A DNA stretch of 64,000 nt. It comes from Pelobates cultripes. Taxonomy: Eukaryota > Chordata > Amphibia > Anura > Pelobatidae. Position numbers and translations under genes: made by a program. A model generated the notes under the pieces. The model was not told where the DNA came from and did not search any database. It saw only the letters and a program-made list of their open reading frames with translations. Positions 33,475 through 44,088 of the stretch are shown one piece after another. Position 1 is the stretch's first letter. The number at the start of each line of letters is the position of its first letter. The stretch covers positions 98,801,265 through 98,865,264 of the forward strand of contig OW240913.1 of the NCBI GenBank assembly GCA_933207985.1, written 5' to 3'.

Positions 33475-34504
33475 ACTGTATTTATGATAACATGCAAATG
33501 GCTTGTACATTTTTTTTCTAATTGTCACAAGCAACCAAAATCTATGACATTACATCAAACTTTGATTCACACCCCACTAATGTGTAGAAAAAAGCAATCT
33601 TCTAATTCTATAGTGGGATATATAAATATATTGTTAGGGTAAATTAATAAACTGCTATCAAAAAGTTATTTAAATAGAAATGGGGTGCCTAAAGAAGACT
33701 TCATTGTGGGTCATTTCTAAAATGTTTGTCTACATTTTCCGGAGTGCTTGTTACAGTTTTGGGCACAAAATATGCATCTCTGAGATATGATGGTAAAGTG
33801 ATTATTACCAACTCTAAATATTTAAAATAAATAAAGAAATCCAAAAGTAAAATTTTCTAATTTTAACAGTTAGCATGGATACAGATGTGCTGATTACTTC
33901 ACTTTTCAAACTTTGTATAACATATGCTGTTTTTAAATAAAGATTCTATGGTTCATTCCTGTGGGACAAAAATGGAATTAGGCATTTTACCATCATCAAT
34001 TTATCAATATTAAGAAAAAGGATAAAATCCTATTCACAATATTCAGGGAAAACATACTACAGATGGATATTTGGTTATTGTACCAGTATGACCTTGGCTT
34101 ATTTTAAATGTTCTTTCAAAAATAAACTGATATGATAAATAATGTTCTGATACACTGCTGACAACAGTTTCAAATAAACAACATATTGGTTGGATGAGGA
34201 ATTAAAGTATAGAAATAAAGATGCACTTATAAATGCTTTTACTACTGAACTGGTTTATGTATTTAGAAAAGTAAAAGATTATGTATTGTATGATGTTACT
34301 GGCAACTAAAGTGGTTATTATGTAATTTGCTGAGTATTCCATTTTCACTTTTAATGCAACATTTTGCTGTTCCTACAAAAGGAAATGACATTTGGTCTGC
34401 AATATGATAGGAAGAATATAAGATCAGTCCATGACCTGAATGACCGTGGTAAAATTTGCTGAGCATAAAATACGGAACATATTTTGTGTCTAATGTGTGT
34501 AGCT

Positions 34505-34536
34505 AGATAGATAGATAAAAAGATAGATAGATAGAT
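34505..34536. repeat. (GATA)n microsatellite
   Basis: About eight GATA units with one AAAA interruption. Confidence 0.9.
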
Positions 34537-34839
34537 TTGCAATACTTACCCAATCAACACACTGCTCTAACCTTCTTGAGAGCGCTGCATGTGTCCTTTC
34601 TAGAAATATGGCATCCTGCTCCCCTTCAAGCCTTTCCTATCAGTGCTTGCATTTGAAACCCATTGAATAGACTGATTGGAAGATGAATGCTCTAAAGCTA
34701 ACTAATGGATAGTGGGAAGCTACATGCTTATGGTTCCCCTCTACTTATATCACCCACCAAAATTAGCTTTTCTGGCATTTCCACATCATCACTGCTTCCC
34801 CGTTCCCACACTTTTTAGGCTTGCAGGGGTGATGTGGGC

Positions 34840-35677
34840 TAATCAGTGTTCATCTTGGTGTTTAAATAAAGTTTAGCCCATTTGTGATTGCCCTATCATG
34901 GTTTCCTCTTGGTTCCTTGTATAGTGTGTTATATGTTCCCTGATTTTCTGGTTTCTTGATTTTGTCTTGTTTACTCTTCTGACCTCTGTAATCCTGACTC
35001 GGCTAGTTATATCGTATTTCTGTATTTCTGGAATCCTGATTTTGATTATATTTACATTTATGCTTTCTTTCTTTTTTCTCTTTGTTCCTCACACCACCAT
35101 TAATTCTAATATAATAACCTCTCAGCCTCTAAACACCTCTTCCTTGGCCTTGAGCGCTGTGGACACCTCTAGTGCCTCTGCCACAACCACTACTACCATC
35201 ACTACCATCAATATAAGCAGTAATATTCAGTCTCGGGATAATTAATGCGGTATGTCAGTTTCATCTGATTCGACACCCAAAGGGCAATTTTTGTTATCTG
35301 CATTTTATTCTATAATTGGCAACTCAGAGTCTAAACTCAATGAAAAAAGCAATTAAGGGGAAGGGATGAGAATAGTCTTGTTTATAAGTGCCATCATAGA
35401 TAAGTTTTTCTGAAGAAGTAAAGCAGAGTACTGAAGTAGTGTCCCCTATGCCTGGTCTTGGTGATGAAGGTGATGAATGTGATGATGATACCGCTTACTC
35501 CCATCTATGCAGACATAGTTTGTTTAACACTGGCCCAGGTAGCACTTGACTATGATCAAGAGGAATTACAAGAATAGCGTCTAGAGTGGACAGGCAACAC
35601 TATTTCCATTATGTAGTGTAAATTCTATTTTTGCATATTCTCCATCTTTTCCAAGTTCATCTCTATCTGCTTTTGAA
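34840..35677. other. Unassigned stretch before BED relic
   Basis: A pyrimidine-rich part (34880-35060) has CTGACTCGGCTAG motifs resembling the block at 16771-17214. ACCACTACTACCATCACTACC near 35185 is a trinucleotide-like run. No reliable assignment. Confidence 0.35.
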
Positions 35678-35914
35678 TTGTCTCATCCAGTGGAGACAGT
35701 GGTAGCTTCATCTCCTACCTGTGCCATAAGTATTATTATGACCAAAATTGAGGATTACTTTGAGATAATTCAAGAAGGGCAATTTGCAAAGTGCAAATGT
35801 TGCAGCAAGGAAGTGAGTAGGAGAATGGTAAGCTATGTCACTAGTAGAAATATATATCTTAAAGCAGATCACAAGTCTATATTACTGAGGGAAGAAGCTG
35901 AAAAAAGGTACTAG
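35678..35914 (+). pseudogene. BED-type zinc finger remnant (hAT transposase N-terminus)
   Basis: The 78-residue frame contains DYFEIIQEGQFAKCKCCSKE (CxxC: C-K-C-C) and YLKADHKS. This follows the BED finger pattern: aromatic residue, A-x-C-x-x-C, then L-x-x-H. One histidine of the usual H-x3-5-H/C pair is all I see. BED fingers bind DNA and sit at the N-terminus of many hAT transposases. No downstream transposase domain is evident before the LINE at 36083. Confidence 0.5.
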
Positions 35915-36088
35915 GACAGGAAGTTAGTTCGCTTGTACTGTACCAGATTTTGTGCATTTCTCATCACCTATTACTGCAGTGGTAGGTTGAACTGAAACAG
36001 TTAAACAATAAGTTGGATTTAATTCCAGGACCATGTCAGAACAGCAGGCTAACAAAATCACCTGCCTGATTGTTCATATGAAAAAATT

Positions 36089-37506
36089 GTGTATGCGAGA
36101 TTGACAGACTTCCTCGAGTCCAACTCTCTGCTAGACCCGCTTCAGTCTGGTTTCCGCTCTAAGCACTCTGTGGAAACGGCACTGATCAAAGTACCCAATG
36201 ATCTACTCGCTGCAAAATCTCGTGGTCACTACTCTATCCTAATTCTCCTTGACCTGTCTGCGGCTTTTGACACTGTTGATCATCAACAGCTTCTTCTCAT
36301 CCTCCGCAATATCGGTCTACAAGATATTGCTCTCTTCTGGTGCTCCTCCTACCTCTCCAGCGCTCTTTCAGTGTTTCTTTCTCTGGCTCTGTTTCTTCTC
36401 CCCAACTCCTCTCTGTTGGTGTCCCCCAAGGTTCAGTCCTTGGTCCCCTACTGTTCTACATCTATACTGCCTCCCTTGGTAAACTCATTAGCTCCTTTGG
36501 CTTCCAATATCATTTCTATGCAGATGACATGCAAATCTACCTGTCCTCTCCTGATCTCTCCCCATCCCTCTTGACTGGTGTCTCTGACTGCCTCTCTGCT
36601 GTTTCTAACTGGATGGCTGCCCACTTCCTTAAACTAAACTTGACCAAAACTGAAATTCTGTTCTTTCCTCCCTCAAGTGTTGTTACTCCTGTGTCTTAGT
36701 CCCTTCAAGTCAACGGTGCTACCATCAGCTCCACCACACAGTGGAATGGACCAACACCTTAGTCGCATCTGGCATTAAGTAGGGGCAGATGCGCGCGATG
36801 TTTTTGAGATGAATATGACAGGATTTGGCGATAGATTGAACATGAGGCTTGAAGGAGAGGTCGGTGTCAAAGAGAACACCTAGGATTTGGCCTAGGTGTT
36901 CTCTTTGACACCGACCTCTCCTTCAAGCCTCATGTTCAATCTATCGCCAAATCCTGTCATATTCATCTCAAAAACATCGCGCGCATCCGCCCCTACTTAA
37001 CGCCAGATGCGACTAAGGTGTTGGTCCATTCCACTGTCCTTTCTCGCCTTGACTACTGTAATCCGCTTCTCAGTGGTCTTACGTGCTCCCAACTAGCGCC
37101 GTTACAGTCCATAATGAATGCGGCGGCGAGGCTCATCTTCCTGTCCGCCCGCACCTCCCATACCTCACCCTTCTGTCAGTCCCTACATTGGCTTCCTATA
37201 AAATATAGAGCTCAATTTAAAATTCTGGTTCTTGCTTTCAAATCTCTACATAATGCTGCTCCCACCTATCTATCCTCCCTTATACACAAGTATGTCCCGT
37301 CTAGGCCCTTACGATCTGCTGAAGACTTACGTCTATCTTCAGTCCGTACTCCCACCTCTGATGTTCTCCTTCAAGATTTCTCAAGGGCTGCACCGTTCCT
37401 GTGGAACTCGCTTCCCTCCTCCGTTAGATGCTCACCCAGTCTCCACGCCTTCAAAAAATCGTTAAAAACCCACTTCTTCATAAAAACGTATCAATTAAAC
37501 TGTTAA
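36089..37506 (+). pseudogene. L2-type reverse transcriptase with internal inverted duplication
   Basis: Frame 1 (36089-36355) reads [11 protein letters not shown], then [20 protein letters not shown]. After a frameshift, frame 2 (36340-36699) reads [18 protein letters not shown], the catalytic YADD (36517-36528), [15 protein letters not shown]. It stops at a TAG near 36697 and the sequence then enters an inverted copy. Frame 3 (about 36895-37506) reads [44 protein letters not shown]. Dead copy. Segment 36738-36890 adds nothing to the protein. Confidence 0.85.
36738..37037. repeat. Near-perfect 147-bp inverted repeat, 6-bp loop
   Basis: The left arm 36738-36884 is the reverse complement of the right arm 36891-37037, with only two differences by eye. 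The loop is ATTTGG. The right arm is in the normal LINE coding orientation. Both differences are CpG in the right arm and CpA in the left arm (as read on the plus strand of the left arm), as methyl-CpG decay would leave. Confidence 0.95.
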
Positions 37507-37559
37507 TAGCTCCTGACTGATTCAGCCCCCACTTCATTAGTACTACCCCAGAATGATAC

Positions 37560-38830
37560 ACTGTTGGGACTATGTTTCTGTTGTAAGTGGGTCATAATAA
37601 AATTACATATTATGGAGCAAAGGCACTTATTGACCAATTAATGTGCAATGAATGCATTTTGGCAAGATTTGCATTTGTACATCAGTTTAATATAACAAAA
37701 ACAAATTATGCAGATGATACAAACTGATATATTGAAACACAAATGATCAAGGTTTCCAAGTGTGGTGAGTTTTAATAAAGCAACATTTTAAGAATGTAAG
37801 GTATTGTATCCATTTATGTTCCTCCTAGATCCCAGTGTCTCTTTTAATATTAACTGCACACAAAATAATGTTGTGTTCTGCATATTTCCCTTTTAACTCT
37901 GAAACAGTACTCTATAAAGCCTAGACAGGCTCTGAAACATTAAAGTAGTTAGTTTGCTTTTTAATAAACTCCATGAATAATTTAATATCCAAGTTCGAAA
38001 GACTCTGTATTAGCAGGAATAAGATTCCATTACTGACAGTTATCGCTAATGCTTTAGATTGACTGTATCATAAGTGATCTTTAAATATGCAGCTTAATTT
38101 TAGTGTGCAGTTGCTACCTTGTATTCTAACTTTATTCTTAACTTTAATAATATTGCCTGCTATTCTTTGCATCCCGGTGTGGGTGTAATGTGATGTAAGT
38201 AGGATGAATAGTGACATGAAAATAAGTAAATGGTTGATATTTTGCTTTAGTATTCATTGTGTCAAATGTTACACAATAACTGTATCACTGTTCTGGCTAC
38301 ACTGGCAGATAGAGCAACTCAAGCAGTAACATTAACTAGTAAAATAACTCTTTGTCACAATAGTATTTGTAAATGCCACTCATAAGTAATTAGTTCTCTT
38401 ACTACTGTCATGCTAGAAAATCTCTTTTGCTTCTAAAGAAAAAAACAACAATGAAAGGGAAACACTTGAGTATTAAGAGAGCAAAAGCACTTTCTATTCA
38501 GATCCACTATATCCACGATAATGCATTTTTTCAGAATGCACTGAACTCAATTGGATTTATTTAAAAAGAGCACTTATATAGAAAACTCTAATAGAGGCAC
38601 AATCAGTAAAAACATTCCACTGGTTCCTATTGTGATGGTTCCACTTTTAGAACTCATGACATCAACAAAATATTGTACCTAATTATCTAAATACCAATAT
38701 GGGGTGTACTATTTACCATATATAGGTCTGTACCATCCTGCTACCATTAAATAAGTGGGACACTCTAATTTAAAGAAACCCTGTATTGTGTATTTTACCT
38801 TATATTGCAGTGTCATTTTTTAATTTTTTT
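37560..38830. other. Unassigned AT-rich stretch
   Basis: No gene or repeat family recognised. Confidence 0.5.
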
Positions 38831-38835
38831 TATTT

Positions 38836-38876
38836 GTAATATTATTATTATTGTTGGCATTTATATAAAGTCAACA
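38836..38876 (-). mobile_element. L2 3'-tail fragment, minus strand
   Basis: ATTATTATTATTGTTGGCAT then TTATATAAAGTCAACA is the inverse of the L2 tail (TTGxCGCTATATAAATGGCAATAAT). Only about 40 bp are recognisable. Confidence 0.5.
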
Positions 38877-38929
38877 ATTATTCCTTTCCAATATTATTCT
38901 ATTATTACAGTTTCAGTCCTGTAGTACCT

Positions 38930-39474
38930 TAATTGAAGGAACGTTATTAAAATAAAACATCACCTTACCTTTATTCCAGCAACATTTGCAGTCCCCTCAA
39001 GGAACTTCACTCCACCACCTTTTCATCAAATTGTTATTGGACAGCGGTCTATTGCAACGCTTTTAATTCAGAAGCATTGTGGACCATATGCGCTTGCTCT
39101 TGCAATCCACCAATGAAATAATTCTTAAAGAAAATCATTCAGCACTATTATTCTCTATGAGAGGCTTAATGTGACACCGCACATGCGCATAGTGTGTGCA
39201 TTAACGAGTTGTGAGCTCATTGACAGCTTACCACTTACAAATCATATCACTTATAAGAGACTCGTTCATTAGTGTTGCAGTCAAGGTATGTTTGGCTACA
39301 AGAGCCAAAAAGTGGTATTTCTGGCTCTCTAGTACAGGGGGCTTGGGAAAGTGTCTAGATGTGCTTTTAAGTGCTTATAAAAGAGAACTACAACAAATGA
39401 CCAATTGGGGACATGTTTAGGACACGATAATGGCTTCAAAAAGATGAATTTGTTTTAGTGCCAACAGTGTTCCT
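38930..39474. mobile_element. T2-like TTAA element
   Basis: The right end reads GCCAACAGTGTTCCT followed by TTAA (39475-39478); its inverse, AGGAACACTGTTGGC, is a T2-type terminus. The left end is less certain: TTAATTGAAGGAACG near 38930. The interior includes CACATGCGCATAGTG, a feature shared with the other T2-like copies. Confidence 0.5.
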
Positions 39475-39478
39475 TTAA

Positions 39479-39864
39479 AGGATCACAATAGTGTCAGGAA
39501 AACAAACCCGTTTTCCTGACACAATAGTGCCCTAAGGGTGCCCCCACTCTCAGGGTCCCCCTCCCTTGGTGCTTTAGGGGTTAAAACCCCTTCAGCTACT
39601 TACTTTAATCCAGCACCGGGCTCCCTCAGCGCTGGTGACCTCTCCTCCCCCGCCAACGTCAGCTTCCAAGTGGAGCGGAATGTGCATGCACGTCAAGTGC
39701 TTTCCTATGGACGTTCTGCACGCTGGATGCTAATTTCGTTGGATTAACCCTGCTATGTAAACATAGCAGTTTCTCTGTTTACATGTGAAGGGTTAAAACC
39801 TGAGGGACATGGCACCCAGACCACTTCATTGAGCTGAAGTGGTCTGGGTGACTATAGTGTCCCA
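39479..39864. mobile_element. T2-like TTAA element, 386 bp
   Basis: TTAA at 39475-39478 and 39865-39868. Starts AGGATCACAATAGTGTCAGG and ends CTGGGTGACTATAGTGTCCC. Short hairpins lie at both ends (GTGTCAGGAAAAC/GTTTTCCTGACAC on the left, CAGACCACTTCA/TGAAGTGGTCTG on the right). No coding capacity. Confidence 0.75.
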
Positions 39865-39868
39865 TTAA

Positions 39869-41536
39869 TATAGGATCTTCAAACTGTATATAGAAGAGGA
39901 ATTGAGATGCTATCTTTGGAAAATTATATTTTCTGTTTGTAGTATGCCTTCTAATGAAGCAGTATTAATAAAGAACCTAATTTCTGTGTGCTTATTCTTC
40001 TCTGCGCATAGGACTAATATTACCTCTTGACTATCTTGCATTTATGTTTATCTATCTTGGTGTACTGATAGCTTAATTTTTCAGCTTATTTTAAAAATAA
40101 ATATCCTCTTACCAACCTTAAAAGTTATTATGCTGAATTGCCTTTCACATACTCTATCTTGTAACACTTACCATGGTGCATTTCATCTCTTACTGATTTT
40201 TTTAACATTTTATTTGTTTTATAATAGATTGAGAACAGAATGCGTTCAAGGGAAGAAGAGTAGTGAGTGTTAGTTGGCCCATCGATATCATTGGCATAAT
40301 CCATTCCAAGCATACAGGTTCAAAAATGTTATTGAATAAGTATTAAACCACAACCTTTAAAGTGCTAGCACAAAAATATGTTGTATTCTATTAATTATTG
40401 CATATTAGTTTTTAGACATATGTGTATTTATCTTAAATTTGGAATTCAATTATTTTTAAACAAGATGCATTCTGTGTATTACATATGTTATATATCATTA
40501 CATATAATGTGTGTGTGTGTGTGTGTATATACGTATATATGTATTCTGTATGTAAGATGTTTATATATAAAAACTATTGATTACACATTGTAAAATCTAA
40601 GTAATTGATATATTAAACAAAATAAACCATTATATTCTACAATCACAATTCTAAATATAAAGGACCGTTGTTACATGTAATATCATAGATTTTCATGTAT
40701 TTTCTGCAAAGCATACTAGGTCAGAAACTTGTAAAAGATTGTATGTTGCTAGTTGGGATGCCAATGGTGGAATGGGAAAATGTAAAAAAAAAAAAAATCT
40801 CTATAGATGAATATCTATATATTTCCAATTAGTTTGACCTGCATTAGGCTTACATTAAATCCAAACTTGTATTATACCTGATAAAGTGTCTTTGAGAAAT
40901 AATATTTTAAAACCTTTAAAATTCATGTGACGTTTTAAGCATGGCACCAGAAAGGTTATAAATATTTAATATTTGTAGATGATCTTCAAGATTTAAGGAG
41001 CCTTCATTAAAGTAAACCGCCCACAACTAAGGACAATAGGATAAGAAGTGCTGATGCGAGTCTGTGGATCATCTTGCATGACCTAACATAAATATATTCA
41101 TATAATAAATTGATCCTCTGTATAAAACCTGAAGAACATATTGACTGATATCTGAATCTACTAATAGCAAACATTTACAAATAAATAATATATGATTTGA
41201 AAGTAATGGCTTCTCACAAGCGTATACATAGATAACAGCATGAATGTTTCAGCATCTCAGATGCTCTATTGCCAAAAACGTGCGGTAGTGGTCCCAGACA
41301 GGTCTATGTCAATTCCTAATGGTTTTCCATTTTTGCTCACTGAATTCCCATCAATGACTGATCATTTAGGTGGCTGTTATATATATCCTCAGTATTGACG
41401 ATAGCTACAAACATTTTCATGTGGAAAATGAATCATGCTATTATTTCTTCACTGGGGGACACCGAGAGAACCCGTTGCTTATTTTTGTAATAAAGTATGG
41501 TAAGAATAGTTCATATAGCAGACATGGAAAGCTGAC
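39869..41536. other. Unassigned AT-rich stretch
   Basis: No gene recognised. A TG/TA microsatellite lies at 40508-40542, an A-run near 40784-40797. Confidence 0.5.
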
Positions 41537-41540
41537 TTAA

Positions 41541-42027
41541 AGGGACACTGTAGGCACCCAGACCACTTTAGCTAATTGAAGTGGTCTGTGTGCAATGTCC
41601 CTTTTTTCACTTAGTGCTGCAATGTTAACCATTGCAGTTCCAGAGAAACTGCAATGTTTACATTGCAGCACTAAGTCTGCCCACAGCCACAAGAGGGCTT
41701 CCTGAATCATAACTGACGCTGGGAGTTCTCATGCGCTGCATCAGGACATCCAGTGTCACATATTGTTTCCATATGAAAGCATTGATTAAATGCTTCCCTA
41801 TGGGGAGGTCTAATGTGCGAGCTTCATTTGCCACACATGTGCATTAGCTCCTGCTCACCGCAGGCGGTCGGAGGGGGCGGAGCCAGGACCCAGCGCCTAT
41901 CAATACATAAAGGGTGAGTAAATTAAGGGTATTTAACACTTACGGGCATGGGAGCATGAGGGGGTGGGGCAGGAGGAGTGATAGTGCCAGGAATACAGAT
42001 TTGTATTCCTGGCACTATAGTGTAACT
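41541..42027. mobile_element. T2-like TTAA element, 487 bp
   Basis: TTAA at 41537-41540 and 42028-42031. Starts AGGGACACTGTAGGCACCCA and ends GGCACTATAGTGTAACT. A terminal hairpin CAGACCACTTTAGCTAATTG / AAGTGGTCTG and an ATTGCAG(C)...CTGCAAT palindrome are inside. Confidence 0.75.
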
Positions 42028-42307
42028 TTAACCCTTTAAGGACTGATGACGGTTCAGGACCATCACCAGAAACATCCCCTTGAGGACCGGTGATGGTCCT
42101 GAACCATCATAACGGCGTGATGTACGTACCTGACGCCCAGGCAGTCTCCTCCGCGGCGAATTAGGAACTCGCGGCCACGTGATCGCTCTCACAATAGGTG
42201 TCCATGTATTTGCCTGCAGGGGGATTGTCTGTGCTTACAGGCAGTCTCCCTGCAAGTGTAAAATGAAAAAATAAAGTAAACTAAGAGCAATCAGTGTAAA
42301 AAAATAG

Positions 42308-42506
42308 TATATATGTATATATATATATATATATATATAAGATATATATACATGTATTATATCTATATATAATATGTATATATATCTTATATACATAATG
42401 TCATACTAAGTGTATTTTTATATTTATATATACATATATTAAAATAAAAATACACTTAGAATTAAAGTACACTTGCATATATATAATATATATAATAACT
42501 ATATAT

Positions 42507-42542
<36 letters not shown>

Positions 42543-42607
42543 AATACAAATAAGAAGAAAATTAAAATAAATTAAAAAACTTAAAAATAATTTTAAAAAC
42601 ATTTACA

Positions 42608-42656
<49 letters not shown>

Positions 42657-42679
42657 ACTTTATTCTAACGGTATTTTGA

Positions 42680-42725
<46 letters not shown>
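42308..42725. repeat. Cluster of (TA)n microsatellites
   Basis: At least five TA tracts of 15-50 bp separated by AAATACACTTAGAAT-type spacers that themselves recur (42445-42475, 42725-42745). Confidence 0.92.
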
Positions 42726-42727
<2 letters not shown>

Positions 42728-43388
42728 AAAATACACTTAGAATGAAATTATATATATCTATGTACATATAAATAAATAAAATAATACAAAATATACTTAT
42801 GTCCATATACAAAATTACATAAATAATTTCATAAATATACACATAGACTTCAAATATATAAATATGTATATATATTTAAATTCCACGTGCATATTTATGT
42901 ACTATTTTTACATAATTAAGTAATTCTATTGATTGCAATTTGAGCAACCCAGGCCGAAAGTCCAGAGAATTGAATTTGCTAGCGCTGTGTTTAACCCTGT
43001 AACTTTCTATGACACCCTAAAACCTGTACATGGGGGGTACTGTTTTACAAAACAGTAAAACATATCACAGTGATGATATTGTCAGTGAAAGTGACGTTTT
43101 ATGCATTTTTCACACACAAACGGCACTTTCACTGGTGATATTGTTGTGATATTTATTGTTTTGAAACACTAATATTTGTGTTCAGCGAAGTCTCCTGAGT
43201 ATAAAAGTACCCCCTATGTAGAGGTTTTATAGTGTTTTTGAAAGTTACAAGGTCAAATATAAGTCTTGATTTTCCTTTTCTTATTTTTTTACATTGAAAT
43301 TTGCCAGATTGGTTATGTTGCCTTTGAGAGCGTATGGTAGCTCAGGAATGACAATTACCCTCATGATGGCATACCATTTGCAAAAGAA

Positions 43389-43594
43389 GACAACCCAAGG
43401 TATTGCAAATGGGGTATGTTCAGTCTTTTTTAGTAGCCACTTAGTCACAAACACTGGCCAAAGTTAGCGTTCATAATTGTTTTTTGCATTTTTAACACAC
43501 AAACAAATATAAATGCTAACTTTGGCCAGTGTTTGTGACTAAGTGGCTACTAAAAAAAACTGGACATACCCCATATTGGATACCCTGGGTTGTC
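43389..43594. repeat. Inverted repeat, 80-bp arms
   Basis: Left arm 43389-43468 and right arm 43515-43594. The inner 38 bp (AGTAGCCACTTAGTCACAAA ... AAAGTTAGC) pair almost perfectly; the outer part has several mismatches. The loop is 46 bp. Confidence 0.85.
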
Positions 43595-44088
43595 ATCTTT
43601 GAAAAAATATGTACATGTGGGGTCTGATTTGGAGATGTATGACAGACAATAGTGTTACAATGTCACTATTGATAAATTTTAAAAATATATATTTTGAAAC
43701 CGCAATTTCCTACCTGTACTTATAGCCCTATAACTTACAAAAAAAAGCACGTAAGCACTGGGTGTTTTTAAACTCAGGACAAAATTATTAATCTATTTAG
43801 CAATTTTGTTCAGTAGCTTTTGTAAATCAGTAGAAGATTTTTCAAGTAAAAGTCAAAAAACATGTTTTTTTTTTATTTTTCACAAAGTCAAATATATGAC
43901 ATGATACAAATAATGGTATGTAAAGAAAGCCCTTCGTGTCCTTAAAAAAAACAATATATAATTTGTATGGGAACCGTAAATGAGAGAGAGGAAAATTACA
44001 GCTAAACACAAACATCACACAAGTGTTAAAACAGTTCTGGTCCTTAACGTACAACATGGCCAAAACAGTCCGGTCCTGAAGGGGTTAA

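Larger units (their letters stand above)
32200..34840. other. Mostly unassigned AT-rich stretch
   Basis: Apart from the MITE at 33349-33474 and the GATA repeat, I see no gene or repeat. This is one of the longest parts of the window without an evident transposon. Confidence 0.5.
36083..37510 (+). mobile_element. L2-related LINE, truncated at both ends
   Basis: A family related to, but distinct from, the L2 copies at 9.4 and 51.0 kb. Homology begins inside the RT ([20 protein letters not shown]) and runs to the C-terminus (SFKKSLKTHFF-like). The L2 AAT tail is absent, so the copy seems cut at the 3' side as well. It contains a 147-bp inverted duplication (36738-37037). Confidence 0.85.
42032..44084. 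mobile_element. 2.05-kb TTAA element with CCC(T/C)TT ends
   Basis: TTAA at 42028-42031 and 44085-44088. Left end CCCTTTAAGGACTGATGACG; right end, inverted, CCCCTTCAGGACCGGACTG. Relatives are the MITE at 27904 and the element at 30601. The interior has TA-rich tracts, CCCCCTATGTAGAG units like those near 31300, and a strong inverted repeat (43389-43594). No transposase frame. TTAA plus CCC ends suggests a piggyBac-like non-autonomous element (inference). Confidence 0.7.

Noticed and set aside
32200..34840. Possible conserved non-coding or intronic region of a host gene
   Set aside because: It lacks transposons, but nothing in the sequence itself shows constraint; a cross-species alignment would be needed.
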